33,634 nt of DNA from Dehalococcoidia bacterium UBA7891. GTDB taxonomy: Bacteria; Chloroflexota; Dehalococcoidia; Lucifugimonadales; UBA826. Below, piece by piece: positions 24,199 through 33,004 of the stretch. Within the stretch, counting starts at the first letter, position 1, and the number at the start of each line of letters is the position of its first letter. Below the pieces are notes generated by a model. It was not told the origin of the DNA. It ran no database searches and worked only from the letters and a program-made list of their open reading frames with translations. The position numbers were made by a program, and so were the translations under genes. The stretch is from NCBI GenBank assembly GCA_002500485.1, contig DLRJ01000142.1:1-33634 (forward strand), written 5' to 3'.

Positions 24199-24612
24199 TT
24201 AGTCCTTAGAAATTCCCATCGACATAACTCGGTTTATTTTAACGTTATACCTGTTGCTGCTCCAATTCTCAAAACTTGCAACATACTCGTCTCCACCTTT
24301 TATGCCTAAATATCTTCTGGATATAGGGCGGAGTTCTTGTTCCATATTACCTTTTGCCACATCCGATATCTGACCTGCGATACTCACATATCTATAAGGT
24401 GCGGTTTCTGTTTGCATTACAAGGGAGACCGGAGTGTCAATTTCCATTAATTGCCCTTTTTGTGTCTTAGGATCTGCCATAAACCAGAGAGTGTCATCAG
24501 GTTCATATTGGTACCATATAGGAGTTGAATGTGGGGACCTGTTCTCACGGTGTATCGCCAATATGGCAATATGAACTTCAGATAGAAAATCAGCTATTAA
24601 TTTGCTAGTCAT
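24199..24612 (-). CDS. Pyridoxamine 5'-phosphate oxidase-like/F420-type split-barrel protein
   Basis: 137 aa. 'FLSEVHIAILAIHRENRSPH', then 'STPIWYQYEPDDTLWFMADP', then 'VSLVMQTE' and 'YVSIAGQISDV' follow the split-barrel strand pattern of small PNPOx-like, often F420-dependent, reductases. AGGAG lies 8 bases before ATG 24612. The S9 peptidase stop is 16 bases upstream, so the two are co-transcribed. Second of three paralogs of this fold in the window. Cofactor (FMN or F420) and substrate cannot be told from sequence. Confidence 0.88.
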   Translation of the reverse strand: MTSKLIADFLSEVHIAILAIHRENRSPHSTPIWYQYEPDDTLWFMADPKTQKGQLMEIDTPVSLVMQTETAPYRYVSIAGQISDVAKGNMEQELRPISRRYLGIKGGDEYVASFENWSSNRYNVKINRVMSMGISKD

Positions 24613-24628
24613 AAGTCAACTCCTTTCG

Positions 24629-26581
24629 TCATGTCGTGTACTTGTTTATCCAAGAAAGCATTCTCGTTAAGTACTCTTTTCGCATTTTTAGATTCCCTGT
24701 TCGCATGAGCCCATGGTTCTGGCCGGGGAAGCGAACAAATTCGACTATCTTTCCTAATCTTTTCAGGGTCACGAAGTACTCTTCACTCTGTGAGATTGGA
24801 ACCCGGTAATCGGAGTCCCCATGCATAAGTAAGGCAGGAGTACTAACATTTTCTGCGTAGCTTAATGGTGACCTAAAATCATATTCTTTTTTGATCTCTG
24901 TTCTAGTTCCACCCATCTGTCTCTCACCAAAATTAACCCCTATGTCTGAAGTCCCGTAAAAGGAGGCAAGATTAGTTACTGGAGCTCCGATGACAGCACA
25001 TTTGAATCGGTCGGTATGACCAATCACCCATGAACTCATAAATCCACCGTAGCTATATCCGGTAACTGCGAGTCTTTCAGAATCAATATAATCTTGCATG
25101 CACACATGATCGAGACACGCCATGATGTCATTGTAATCCTCGCCACCCCAGTCTCCCAGCACGGGCAGCATGTAATCCTTCCCGTATGTTGAGGTACCTC
25201 TCGGGTTTACCGCCAAAACGAAATATCCGTTTGATGAAAGTAGCTGCCTGGTTATATCAAAGGAATTAGCGAATAACCCGTGGGGGCCTCCATGAATATT
25301 TACTACAAGAGGATATTTTTTTGATGGGTTGAACCCTGCCGGGTAGAGTAATACTGATTCGATATCCAACCCAGATCTGTTCAAAGAAAACCTGTCTGTT
25401 TCACCAACTATCCGCTCCAAAAAATACTCAGAGTTAAGGTCACTTACCATCTGTATTGAATTATCTGATAGGGTCCCTTGAAAGACTTCGGGAGACCTTT
25501 CAAGTGTTGAGTAAATGCATGCGAACTGCTCATGTGAATCGTCGAATTCACATGCTGTTAGCTGCCCTCCTAGATCGACTACTTTATTCTGGCCGCATGC
25601 GCCGATTCTTGCCTCATAAATGTGTGATTCAGCGCCAGATTGGCCTGCAAATAAAATAACTCCATTTTCATCGATAAATAGGGGAGGCCCATTTTTTGCA
25701 GGATGACTCCCACCAATAGGAGCGACGTTATCGTCGGTAACCCTGACAGGATCTGAGCCAGGTGAGAGTATGTAGACGGAGCCTTGGTAATAACTGTGAA
25801 GTCGAAAATCCTCAGACCCAATAACTGCAAGTGAATTGCTGTCTGGGAGCCAGTTAGCTGAGCACGCATCAGCTAGTCCTTTAGACCAGCAATCAATTTT
25901 CCCTGAAGATAAATCTAATACCTTTACTTCGTTCCCGGCATGAAAATCTCGCTCAGGCATCGCGTCTGAAATGAAGGCCAGCTTCAAACCATCAGGTGAC
26001 CATGAGGGTATTCCTTGATCTCCGTCATCAAAAGTGAGTTGTTTTGATTCTTTGGTAGCTATATCAACGTCAAAGAGTTGGGTAACACTGTTACCGCGCC
26101 AGCGCAGCTCATCGTGCCTGTATCTTATCCTTGATACAGGAATTACCTGGATTTCATCATAGTCGGTATCCCCATCATAATCAGGATCGACATCTGCGAC
26201 CGCGGCAAATCCTGTACTATTAGGCTTCCACGAGAAATCCCTAATGCTTTCTGGCAGCGAAGTGACCATGCTAGCTTCACCCCCAGACATCTGCAATACC
26301 CAGATCTGCTTTTTCCCTTTTGAATCATCTCTTAAAAAGGCAATTAATGAGGCGTCTGATGAGAATTTGGGATTCTCGTCGGTAGTACCGCTCGTTAATT
26401 TCCTAGGTGCGGAACCTGAATCCTTTATATCTTTGATCCAAAGGGAATTATTTAACTTTCCTGACTTGGTGTCCGGTTTGGAAACTCCGTAAACAGCTAG
26501 GTTTCCATCAGGCGAAATGGATACTCCGGTGGGGTTTGCTAGTTCATAACCGATATCCGGATTTATTGGTTTTCGCGTCAT
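24629..26581 (-). CDS. S9-family serine peptidase (acylaminoacyl/dipeptidyl peptidase-like)
   Basis: A prolyl-oligopeptidase-family peptidase of 650 aa. The N-terminal half (about 10-380) is a WD40-like beta-propeller ('SISPDGNLAVYGV', 'PKFSSDASLIAFL', 'PSWSPDGLKLAFISD'). The C-terminal half is the alpha/beta hydrolase domain, with 'NIHGGPHG', nucleophile Ser510 in 'GYSYGG', Asp591 in 'HGDSDYRVP' and His623 in 'PGQNHG'. It cleaves short peptides or removes N-acylated residues. No signal peptide, so probably cytoplasmic. ATG 26581 is preferred (AGAGAGG just upstream); the frame extends to 26683 but would overlap the upstream gene. It lies 31 bases after the homocysteine-methyltransferase-like gene. 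Confidence 0.95.
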   Translation of the reverse strand: MTRKPINPDIGYELANPTGVSISPDGNLAVYGVSKPDTKSGKLNNSLWIKDIKDSGSAPRKLTSGTTDENPKFSSDASLIAFLRDDSKGKKQIWVLQMSGGEASMVTSLPESIRDFSWKPNSTGFAAVADVDPDYDGDTDYDEIQVIPVSRIRYRHDELRWRGNSVTQLFDVDIATKESKQLTFDDGDQGIPSWSPDGLKLAFISDAMPERDFHAGNEVKVLDLSSGKIDCWSKGLADACSANWLPDSNSLAVIGSEDFRLHSYYQGSVYILSPGSDPVRVTDDNVAPIGGSHPAKNGPPLFIDENGVILFAGQSGAESHIYEARIGACGQNKVVDLGGQLTACEFDDSHEQFACIYSTLERSPEVFQGTLSDNSIQMVSDLNSEYFLERIVGETDRFSLNRSGLDIESVLLYPAGFNPSKKYPLVVNIHGGPHGLFANSFDITRQLLSSNGYFVLAVNPRGTSTYGKDYMLPVLGDWGGEDYNDIMACLDHVCMQDYIDSERLAVTGYSYGGFMSSWVIGHTDRFKCAVIGAPVTNLASFYGTSDIGVNFGERQMGGTRTEIKKEYDFRSPLSYAENVSTPALLMHGDSDYRVPISQSEEYFVTLKRLGKIVEFVRFPGQNHGLMRTGNLKMRKEYLTRMLSWINKYTT

Positions 26582-26612
26582 TTTGCCCTCTCTGAAGTGT
26601 TTGTCAGTATAT

Positions 26613-27650
26613 TTACCGTGGAATAGATATTTTTTCTGGGACACTCTGACGCAAGGGTTCGATGTATTGGACCCCAAACCCACAGCATGCTCCCACTATT
26701 TGAACCCCCTGATCAACCCATGCTTTCGCAGCATCGATGTAGTCTTCCACTGACTCTTCATTTTCTATGGAATGGTTATGCCATTTAGCTAAGGAGGCCG
26801 ATTGCCGTCCTGCATCAGGATATACCATCACAGGGCCTGACCATTCCTCTAAAACCACTTTTACTGCCCTGTTGGCATTGGCGATTCTGGTATGGAATAT
26901 GGAGATCACATCAGGGCCGACTGAAATAGCTTCATTTACAGCTTCACGCAGCGTGAAATCTTTCATGGTTCGCGATCCCTCAGGAGGAGTGCCTTCTGCG
27001 ATATCTGTGGGGTTTTGCTGCCCTCCCGCCATAACATTATCCTTTGAATCAATATATGCATTGAAGCCGATCCAAACTGGTAGGCCAGTTTCTTTTGCAG
27101 CTCTTGCCTGAATAATTCTGGCCTCATTATCACGTCCCATGGCTTCCACGATGAAGAAATCCACACCTGCTTCTGCCATGATACCGGTGACCTCGCCGTA
27201 GTATTGCTCTAATTCTGCAACCGATACCTGAGGACTCGATGAAAATGCCCCAAATCCAATTTCACCTGTTCGAGGATCTCTTCCTGTTATATGGCTGGAT
27301 AATGAACCGGCAATGTATATGTCCCGACCGTTGGAGGCTCTTTCTCTTGCTTTCTGAGCCAGGTGAACAGCACGGCTATTTATCTCTCTCACAAAGTCCC
27401 CGTAACCAGCGCGTTCAAGGGTTGGACGCAGGGTAGACCAGGTATTTGTGGTGATAATGTCTGATCCGGCCCTAATATGTCGTTCATGCATCTGAACGAC
27501 ACTCGAGGGATGAGTGTAATTTGTAGGGCCACTCCATGCCACAAAATCCATAGGTACCCCCATGGATTGAAGTTCAGTACTTACCGCCGCATCGTGAATT
27601 ATCGTGTCCCCTCGGTCTAGTCGGGCCTTAAGATCCTTATAGACTGCCAT
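26613..27650 (-). CDS. Homocysteine S-methyltransferase-family protein with altered zinc site
   Basis: A TIM-barrel protein of the Pfam S-methyl_trans family, 345 aa. 'IIHDAAVSTELQSMG' corresponds to the family's D-G-x-x-G-T-x-L start, and 'GSDIITTNTWSTLRPTLERA' is characteristic. 'VGACCGFGVQYIEPL' carries the two adjacent zinc-binding cysteines (322-323). The third ligand, normally a cysteine in 'GVNC', falls at 'SIFHTR', where His253 stands. A Cys2His zinc site or a changed reaction is possible. The methyl donor is unknown. ATG 27650 is preferred over ATG 27689 because AGGAG lies about 9 bases upstream of it. First gene of a minus-strand operon with the S9 peptidase and split-barrel protein. 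Confidence 0.85.
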   Translation of the reverse strand: MAVYKDLKARLDRGDTIIHDAAVSTELQSMGVPMDFVAWSGPTNYTHPSSVVQMHERHIRAGSDIITTNTWSTLRPTLERAGYGDFVREINSRAVHLAQKARERASNGRDIYIAGSLSSHITGRDPRTGEIGFGAFSSSPQVSVAELEQYYGEVTGIMAEAGVDFFIVEAMGRDNEARIIQARAAKETGLPVWIGFNAYIDSKDNVMAGGQQNPTDIAEGTPPEGSRTMKDFTLREAVNEAISVGPDVISIFHTRIANANRAVKVVLEEWSGPVMVYPDAGRQSASLAKWHNHSIENEESVEDYIDAAKAWVDQGVQIVGACCGFGVQYIEPLRQSVPEKISIPR

Positions 27651-27753
27651 TTTTATTGTCTCCTCAGGACTGGTGGAATTATTTTCCATACATAATACCT
27701 ATCGGGGTGATATATGGCATACTCTAAAAACACACAAGTTTTGGATTCAGATG

Positions 27754-28893
27754 ATGAAAATTACAAAAATCAACACGTATCACGCAAGCGACGGTCAGCG
27801 CAACAATATTTTTGTCGAAGTGGAGACGGATGAAGGTATCACGGGCACTGGTGAAGCCTACTCAATTGGTCCCGACAAAAGTGTTATATCGATGCTTGAA
27901 GAAATGGAGCCATGGTTTGTTGGTCAGGACCCTTCTCGCATTGAATGGCTGATAAGACGTGCAAAAAACACAATGCGCTTTCCTCTAGGACAGGTCGCCT
28001 GGTCAGCCATTTCATCAATCGACATCGCTCTCTGGGACATCGCGGGGAAGGCGGCAGGGGTCCCTGTCTATGTTTTGCTCGGGGGTAAGACCAGAGACAA
28101 AGTTCGTGTTTACCATGCAATATATGGAGATTCCCCGCAGCTACTCGCTGAAAATGCGCAGCACCTTATTGAAGAAGGATATTCTGCTTTTAAAACCAGC
28201 CCTGTACCAAGCAACTGGAGAAAGTTACCGTGGCGGGAAGTTCTTCAGATGGCCGATGAAAGAATGAGAACAATCAGAGATGCAATCGGCAATGCTCCTG
28301 ACCTCGCGGTCGATGTCCACGTGGCTATAAGAGAAACTTCACAGGCCTTGGAACTTGCAAGGGTAATAACGCCATATAAATTGATGTTTATTGAAGAACC
28401 AGCGCGAGCGGAATTCATCGAATCCAGCGCGGAACTACGTAAGAATTTCCGGGTAGCCTTGGCAACCGGTGAAAACCTCTATGGCATACACCGCTTCACT
28501 GAACTATTGAATGCTGATGCCGTAGATATTATTCAACCGGATATTCTCTGTTGCGGCGGATTCCTGGAAGCAAAAAAAATAGCTGCGATTGCCGAAGCAC
28601 ACTATGTGACAGTCGCTCCTCACAACCCGCTAGGCCTCATATCCACAGCGGCGGGTGTCCATCATGCGGCTTCAATAAATAATTTCGCAATTCTGGAATG
28701 GCATGGTGATGATAAGAAGAAAAAATCAGAATTTATCAATGAATCATGGGTACCCAAAGACGGATATTTTGAGCTGCCGACAGTCTCGGGTATAGGTATG
28801 ACTTTAAACCATGATTCTATATTGGCGAATCCCCCCCAACACTGGGATAGAGGATTTGCATCCTATAGTGATCGATCTCCAGGATTTCTCTAA
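27754..28893 (+). CDS. Enolase-superfamily acid-sugar dehydratase (GalD-like), copy 1
   Basis: A mandelate-racemase/muconate-lactonizing-type enzyme of 380 aa, cytoplasmic and Mg2+-dependent. Metal ligands Asp187 ('VDVH'), Glu214 ('FIEEP') and Glu240 ('ATGENLYG') are present. Catalytic His189 (in 'DVH') and His290 ('APHNPLG') match the D-galactonate-dehydratase pattern. The strand-2 motif is 'FKTSP' rather than K-x-K. The expected reaction is dehydration of a sugar acid to a 2-keto-3-deoxy acid. The frame extends to 27673, but family members begin 'MKITKI', and GGA lies 8 bases before ATG 27754 (ATG 27751 is possible). A second copy follows after 31 bases, and an aldolase for such products lies beyond on the other strand. 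Confidence 0.92.
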   Translation: MKITKINTYHASDGQRNNIFVEVETDEGITGTGEAYSIGPDKSVISMLEEMEPWFVGQDPSRIEWLIRRAKNTMRFPLGQVAWSAISSIDIALWDIAGKAAGVPVYVLLGGKTRDKVRVYHAIYGDSPQLLAENAQHLIEEGYSAFKTSPVPSNWRKLPWREVLQMADERMRTIRDAIGNAPDLAVDVHVAIRETSQALELARVITPYKLMFIEEPARAEFIESSAELRKNFRVALATGENLYGIHRFTELLNADAVDIIQPDILCCGGFLEAKKIAAIAEAHYVTVAPHNPLGLISTAAGVHHAASINNFAILEWHGDDKKKKSEFINESWVPKDGYFELPTVSGIGMTLNHDSILANPPQHWDRGFASYSDRSPGFL

Positions 28894-28924
28894 GCGGCTA
28901 GATTAATTAAGAGAGTACAACGCC

Positions 28925-30070
28925 ATGAAAATTACTGAAATAAAATGCCTAGTTTCAACTGATGAATCAACAGGGCATAACCTTGCCTACGTTAAAACTC
29001 TCACTGACGAAGGAATTCACGGAGTAGGTGAGGTATACCATGTCGGACCTGATATGGCCTCTCCCTATTGGGTTCAATACTTTGAGGAACAACTGAAAGG
29101 TCGGAACCCAATGGAAATTGAACGCAACTGGGCGCTCTGCTATCAAGGCGCTAGGTTTCCGATAGGTTCTTCAGGCCTTGCTGCGCTTTCCGCCATAGAT
29201 CAATCTCTCTGGGATATAACTGGGAAAGCGTTTGATAAGCCGGTATATGATCTCTTCGGAGGTCGGGTGAGAGATAAGATCAGGGCTTATTTTGATATTC
29301 ATGGTGATACCCCAGAGCAGCTAGCCGAAGATGCCAAACTAAATGTTGATAAAGGTTTTACCGCCCTGAAGGCGAGTCCCTTATCTCCTATGTGGCGCGA
29401 GATGAGATGGAACGATGCCTTGGCTGATGCAAGAGAGCGATTCAAAGCTGTCCGGAGTGCGATAGGGGACTATATTGACGTTGGATTTGATGCCCATGCA
29501 GCCATCTTCGAGCCCATTCGAGTGCTTGAACTTACTGATGTGATGATGGAATTCAATCCTTGGTTTATGGAAGAACCTATACGGATGGAAAACAGACATG
29601 AGATGGGAGAGTTGAGGAAAAAGATGCCATGTGCTTTGGCAACCGGTGAATGTCTCTATACCAAATTCGAGTTATCGGAATTGATAAGAGAAGGGGGCGT
29701 GGACATTTTGCAGCCCGAGGTTTGTATTGTCGGAGGATTGACTGAGATGCGAAAGATAGCCTTTATTGCCGAAGCTCACGATTTAGTGATCGCACCGCAC
29801 AACCCAATGGGGCCTCTTGCTACAGCTTCAAATCTTCATTTCGACGCCGCTGCATCGAATTTCCTTGTTCAGGAATCTCGGAAACTGACTCCAGCTGAGG
29901 TGGCATCCGTCACCAGTGTGAGTGATGTTGAGGAGGGATATTTTGCTATACCAGAGGGTCCTGGCCTTGGTATAGATATTGTCGAAGAACGGTTTCGAGA
30001 ATTCCCCTATAAGGCCTCTTTTCACAGAGGAGATAGGGTGAACCCAGATAATTCCATTGCATATATATAA
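28925..30070 (+). CDS. Enolase-superfamily acid-sugar dehydratase (GalD-like), copy 2
   Basis: 381 aa, a diverged paralog of the preceding gene. The active-site set is the same: metal ligands Asp189 ('FDAH'), Glu216 ('FMEEP') and Glu242 ('ATGECLYT'), with catalytic His191 and His292 ('APHNPMGP'). The strand-2 motif is 'LKASPLSP'. 'RFPIGSSGLAALSAIDQSLW' and 'WDITGKAFDKPVYDLFGG' are family hallmarks. The capping-domain residues that set specificity differ from copy 1, so the two probably handle different acid sugars rather than being redundant. It lies 31 bases after copy 1 and is likely co-transcribed. It ends 11 bases before the end of the convergent aldolase gene. The exact sugar is not deducible. 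Confidence 0.93.
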   Translation: MKITEIKCLVSTDESTGHNLAYVKTLTDEGIHGVGEVYHVGPDMASPYWVQYFEEQLKGRNPMEIERNWALCYQGARFPIGSSGLAALSAIDQSLWDITGKAFDKPVYDLFGGRVRDKIRAYFDIHGDTPEQLAEDAKLNVDKGFTALKASPLSPMWREMRWNDALADARERFKAVRSAIGDYIDVGFDAHAAIFEPIRVLELTDVMMEFNPWFMEEPIRMENRHEMGELRKKMPCALATGECLYTKFELSELIREGGVDILQPEVCIVGGLTEMRKIAFIAEAHDLVIAPHNPMGPLATASNLHFDAAASNFLVQESRKLTPAEVASVTSVSDVEEGYFAIPEGPGLGIDIVEERFREFPYKASFHRGDRVNPDNSIAYI

Positions 30071-30081
30071 GTAAGCCCCGG

Positions 30082-30876
30082 CTAATTCTTCCTGCCTAGT
30101 ATCTGGTGAGTCTCTCGAACTGCGTTTTGCATTTCCCTCATAAGGATTGTTGGCGGCTGGGGGGCAACATTTGTATATCCGACACCGAGCTCCACTAGCG
30201 CTTGTGCAGTCAAGGGAAAAGCTGGGTGGTTCATAGGCATCTGTAATTTAGTGCTCCCAGAGTCCTTAACTTCCCTGGCTATTCTTTCTACTTCCGACCT
30301 CAGTTTTGGATCCGAAGGATCTGTTACTCCTAAAGTCTGTGAGAGATCAGTAGGACCTAGTGCTACAAGATCGACTCCATCTAAAGCTGCAATTTCTGAA
30401 ACCTGAGAGATTGCTTTTGTGTCTTCTGTCATGACTGATAAAAGTATTTCCTGATTGGAAGTGCGTACGTGATCAGCCCATCCCACTGAGCCAAACCTTG
30501 CTGCTCTAGTTGCTCCAGCGCCACCTCTCAAACCAACAGGCGGGTATCTAACTGCCTCGACAGCTTTCTTGGCACCTTCCAAACCGTCCACGTGAGGGAT
30601 AACGATTCCTTGAGCACCCATATCTAGGACCCTTAATATAAACCCGGGATCACTATCGGATACGCGAACTATTGGCGTTATATCCACAAGGTCTGCGGCC
30701 ACTATCATTTGTTGGACTAGCGACAGATCAAAAGCAGTATGTTCCATGTCTATGAACACCGCATCAAATCCGGATATACCTATGATTTCTACAATTTGCG
30801 GATCCGAAAGAGCTACATATGCACCGAGTGCCAACTGACCTGAATCCATCACCTGTTTGGCTTTGTTCTTTCTCAA
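30082..30876 (-). CDS. HpcH/HpaI-family class II aldolase (2-keto-3-deoxy acid aldolase)
   Basis: Cleaves 2-keto-3-deoxy acids, often to pyruvate plus an aldehyde, using a divalent metal. It is 264 aa, near the usual 255-267 for HpaI/RhmA/GarL. Matches to HpaI are His46 ('IDMEHTAFD'; HpaI His45), Arg71 ('VRVSD'; Arg70), metal ligands Glu151 ('MTED'; Glu149) and Asp177 ('GPTDLS'; Asp175). 'GLRGGAGATRAARFG' is the conserved loop. The start is TTG 30876, set by GGAGG six bases upstream. It faces the two acid-sugar dehydratases, whose products would be its substrates. That is inference from context, since co-regulation is not shown. Confidence 0.94.
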   Translation of the reverse strand: MRKNKAKQVMDSGQLALGAYVALSDPQIVEIIGISGFDAVFIDMEHTAFDLSLVQQMIVAADLVDITPIVRVSDSDPGFILRVLDMGAQGIVIPHVDGLEGAKKAVEAVRYPPVGLRGGAGATRAARFGSVGWADHVRTSNQEILLSVMTEDTKAISQVSEIAALDGVDLVALGPTDLSQTLGVTDPSDPKLRSEVERIAREVKDSGSTKLQMPMNHPAFPLTAQALVELGVGYTNVAPQPPTILMREMQNAVRETHQILGRKN

Positions 30877-30905
30877 ATTGTCCTCCGCTAGAACATCAAA
30901 AATTC

Positions 30906-30911
30906 ATTATA
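30906..30911 (-). promoter_or_regulatory. Candidate -10 element for the aldolase gene
   Basis: A perfect TATAAT on the minus strand, about 30 bases upstream of TTG 30876, in the 83-bp gap shared with the divergent D-aminoacylase gene. No good -35 hexamer lies at 16-18 bases, so it is only a candidate. Confidence 0.3.
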
Positions 30912-30959
30912 TGACATACTCTTGCGAAACATACCAGTCGATACAGTGGAGATAGTCAT

Positions 30960-32528
30960 ATGTTGGATGTACTAATACACAGCGGGACCATAATGGACGG
31001 CACCGGTAATGTTGGCTTCGCAGGAGCGGTTGGAATAACTGAGGATTCACTTTCGGTACATCTGGGTGATGTCTCTGATCTTGAGGCGGCCAGGAAAATT
31101 GATGCGACTGGGTATGTTGTATGTCCAGGATTTATTGATTTACATTCTCATGCTGGTTTAACTATCTTGGGAGAGCCGCATCACGACCCTAAGATACGCC
31201 AGGGAGTCACAACAGAACTGGTGGGGATCGACGGGATTTCACACGCGCCATTTAAAACCACAGAGGAATTGGAGAGGTATATCTGGCTTGACTCGGGATT
31301 GAACGGCTATCCTCCTATGCCTCCAGATTGGCTGAGTGTCAGCGAATTACTGAAAAAGTATGAGGAAACTGTAGCGATTAATGTCGCATATATTTTGGGA
31401 AATTCTCCTGTGAGAATTTGGGGAGTAGGATGGGGACAAAAAGAAGCAACCAAGGCTGAAATTGAAAACATGAAGTCGGTGATTAGAGAAGCTATGGAGG
31501 AGGGAGCATGGGGTATTTCGACCGGTCTAGATTACCCTCCGGGAGCCTATGCTTCTACCGAGGAATTGATTGAGTTATCAAAGGAAAGTGCAAAGCTTGG
31601 GGGGTTCTATCATACTCACACAAGGGCCAGCCTTAAAAGAAAGGGCAGACTTGCACCTTGGGTGGAAGCTCTTGAGATTGGGAGAGGTGCCGATATTCCG
31701 GTCCACCTTACCCATTTTCGGCAAGGGTTCCAGGGTGACGGTAGCCACCTGGACTATCTTGCTCTTGTAGAAGATGCCCGAGATGGAGGGATGGATGTAA
31801 CTTTCGACTGCTATACCTACCCTTATTCGGGTACAACAATTACTATCGGGTTTCCTTTTTGGGCAAAAGATGGTGGTCCGGAAAGACTCATCGAGGCACT
31901 GCAGGACGCGGATGATAGGGCCAGAATAAAAAGAGAGATGTCTGAAGAGTCGATAAAGGACAACTGGTTAACCAATTTTAATCAACCAAAGAACAAAATA
32001 TATGAAGGCAAATCAATAGCGGAAATATCAGATCTAAGAGATCAGGATTCCAGAGATGCTCTTTTTGATTTATTGCTTGAAGAAAACTTGGGAATATCGA
32101 CGGTGGGACTTGGAACCAATCCGCAAACCCTACCTGATTTTGTATCTCATCCAGCTGGAATGATAGCCAGTGATGCGATCCTGTTCGGGGATCATCCCAA
32201 TCCGAGAACATATGGATGCTTTCCTGTAGTCCTGGCAGAATTCGTAAGGGCTGAAAAACAGCTTCGCTTGCCGGAGGCTATCCGCAAAATGACCTCCTTC
32301 CCCGCCCAGAGGCTTGGATTGCAAAATCGAGGAATAATTAAAGATGGGTTCAAGGCTGATTTAGTTTTATTTAATCCGGACACAGTGAAAGCCTTGGCAA
32401 CAAAGGACAATCCCAAACAATACCCAGTGGGGATTGATTATGTCTTTGTAAACGGGGACGCTGTCGTGGATAAATGTGAGAATACTGGAGCCACTCCAGG
32501 CAGAGCTTTAAGGCGAGGCAGAGTCTAA
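30960..32528 (+). CDS. N-acyl-D-amino-acid deacylase (D-aminoacylase)-like amidohydrolase
   Basis: A zinc amidohydrolase of 522 aa, typical of D-aminoacylases, which release D-amino acids from N-acyl forms. 'VVCPGFIDLHSHAG' gives His62 and His64. His220 ('HTHTR'), His252 ('LTHFRQG') and Asp405 ('IASDAI') align with the known D-aminoacylase ligand positions. The bridging-cysteine motif GNCG appears here as 'GIDG' (Asp91), so the metal-bridging residue may differ. The C-terminus 'SFPAQRLGLQNRGIIKDGFK' is the family's beta-domain entry. GGAG lies 8 bases before ATG 30960. The next gene follows after 4 bases. Substrate class is inferred; dihydroorotase- or hydantoinase-like use is possible. Confidence 0.88.
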   Translation: MLDVLIHSGTIMDGTGNVGFAGAVGITEDSLSVHLGDVSDLEAARKIDATGYVVCPGFIDLHSHAGLTILGEPHHDPKIRQGVTTELVGIDGISHAPFKTTEELERYIWLDSGLNGYPPMPPDWLSVSELLKKYEETVAINVAYILGNSPVRIWGVGWGQKEATKAEIENMKSVIREAMEEGAWGISTGLDYPPGAYASTEELIELSKESAKLGGFYHTHTRASLKRKGRLAPWVEALEIGRGADIPVHLTHFRQGFQGDGSHLDYLALVEDARDGGMDVTFDCYTYPYSGTTITIGFPFWAKDGGPERLIEALQDADDRARIKREMSEESIKDNWLTNFNQPKNKIYEGKSIAEISDLRDQDSRDALFDLLLEENLGISTVGLGTNPQTLPDFVSHPAGMIASDAILFGDHPNPRTYGCFPVVLAEFVRAEKQLRLPEAIRKMTSFPAQRLGLQNRGIIKDGFKADLVLFNPDTVKALATKDNPKQYPVGIDYVFVNGDAVVDKCENTGATPGRALRRGRV

Positions 32529-32532
32529 CATT

Positions 32533-32997
32533 ATGCTTACCGATGAGATAAGGACCTTAATAGAAAATCATAGCGCAGGTATGGTTGCTACTGTCAATGC
32601 AGATGGAACCCCTTCGGTTTCTCCCAAAGCCACATTTTTAATTCTTGCTGATGACCGGCTGGCCTTTTCCAATATTCGCTCTCCACACACGATAGAAAAT
32701 TTAAAAGATAGGCCCGCTATTGAGGTGTGTTTTATTGATGTCGTGCTTCGTAAATCAGCGAGAATTACTGGAAGTGCAAAATATGTAGAAAAAAGTGAAG
32801 CTGAGCCGGAACTGATTGGTAAATTTAAAGATATATTTGGAGATTATTTGGATTCCATGTCAGGGTTTGTGTTGATCGATGTATATGGTGCAGAGTGGAT
32901 ACTGTCTCCAGCCTACGATTTAGGATCAACTGAGGAACAATTACGAGAATCATATATGAGTAAATTGAATAACATTTACCCGGACCGACTCTCGTAA
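32533..32997 (+). CDS. Pyridoxamine 5'-phosphate oxidase-family protein
   Basis: 154 aa. 'HSAGMVATVNADGTPSVSPK' then 'ATFLILADDRLAFSNI' and 'RKSARITGSAKYV' are the split-barrel FMN-binding pattern of small PNPOx-like proteins. It starts 4 bases after the D-aminoacylase stop, so the two are translated from one mRNA. It is the third copy of this fold in the window and only loosely like the others. Likely a flavin-dependent reductase or oxidase, or a flavin-binding sensor; the substrate is unknown. The C-terminal tail after 'GAEWILSPAYDLG' is helical. Confidence 0.9.
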   Translation: MLTDEIRTLIENHSAGMVATVNADGTPSVSPKATFLILADDRLAFSNIRSPHTIENLKDRPAIEVCFIDVVLRKSARITGSAKYVEKSEAEPELIGKFKDIFGDYLDSMSGFVLIDVYGAEWILSPAYDLGSTEEQLRESYMSKLNNIYPDRLS

Positions 32998-33004
32998 CAT
33001 TTCG

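Noticed and set aside
26582..26683. S9 peptidase starting at 26683
   Set aside because: It would overlap the upstream gene by about 70 bases, and the added residues are not family-like; ATG 26581 has a good ribosome-binding site.
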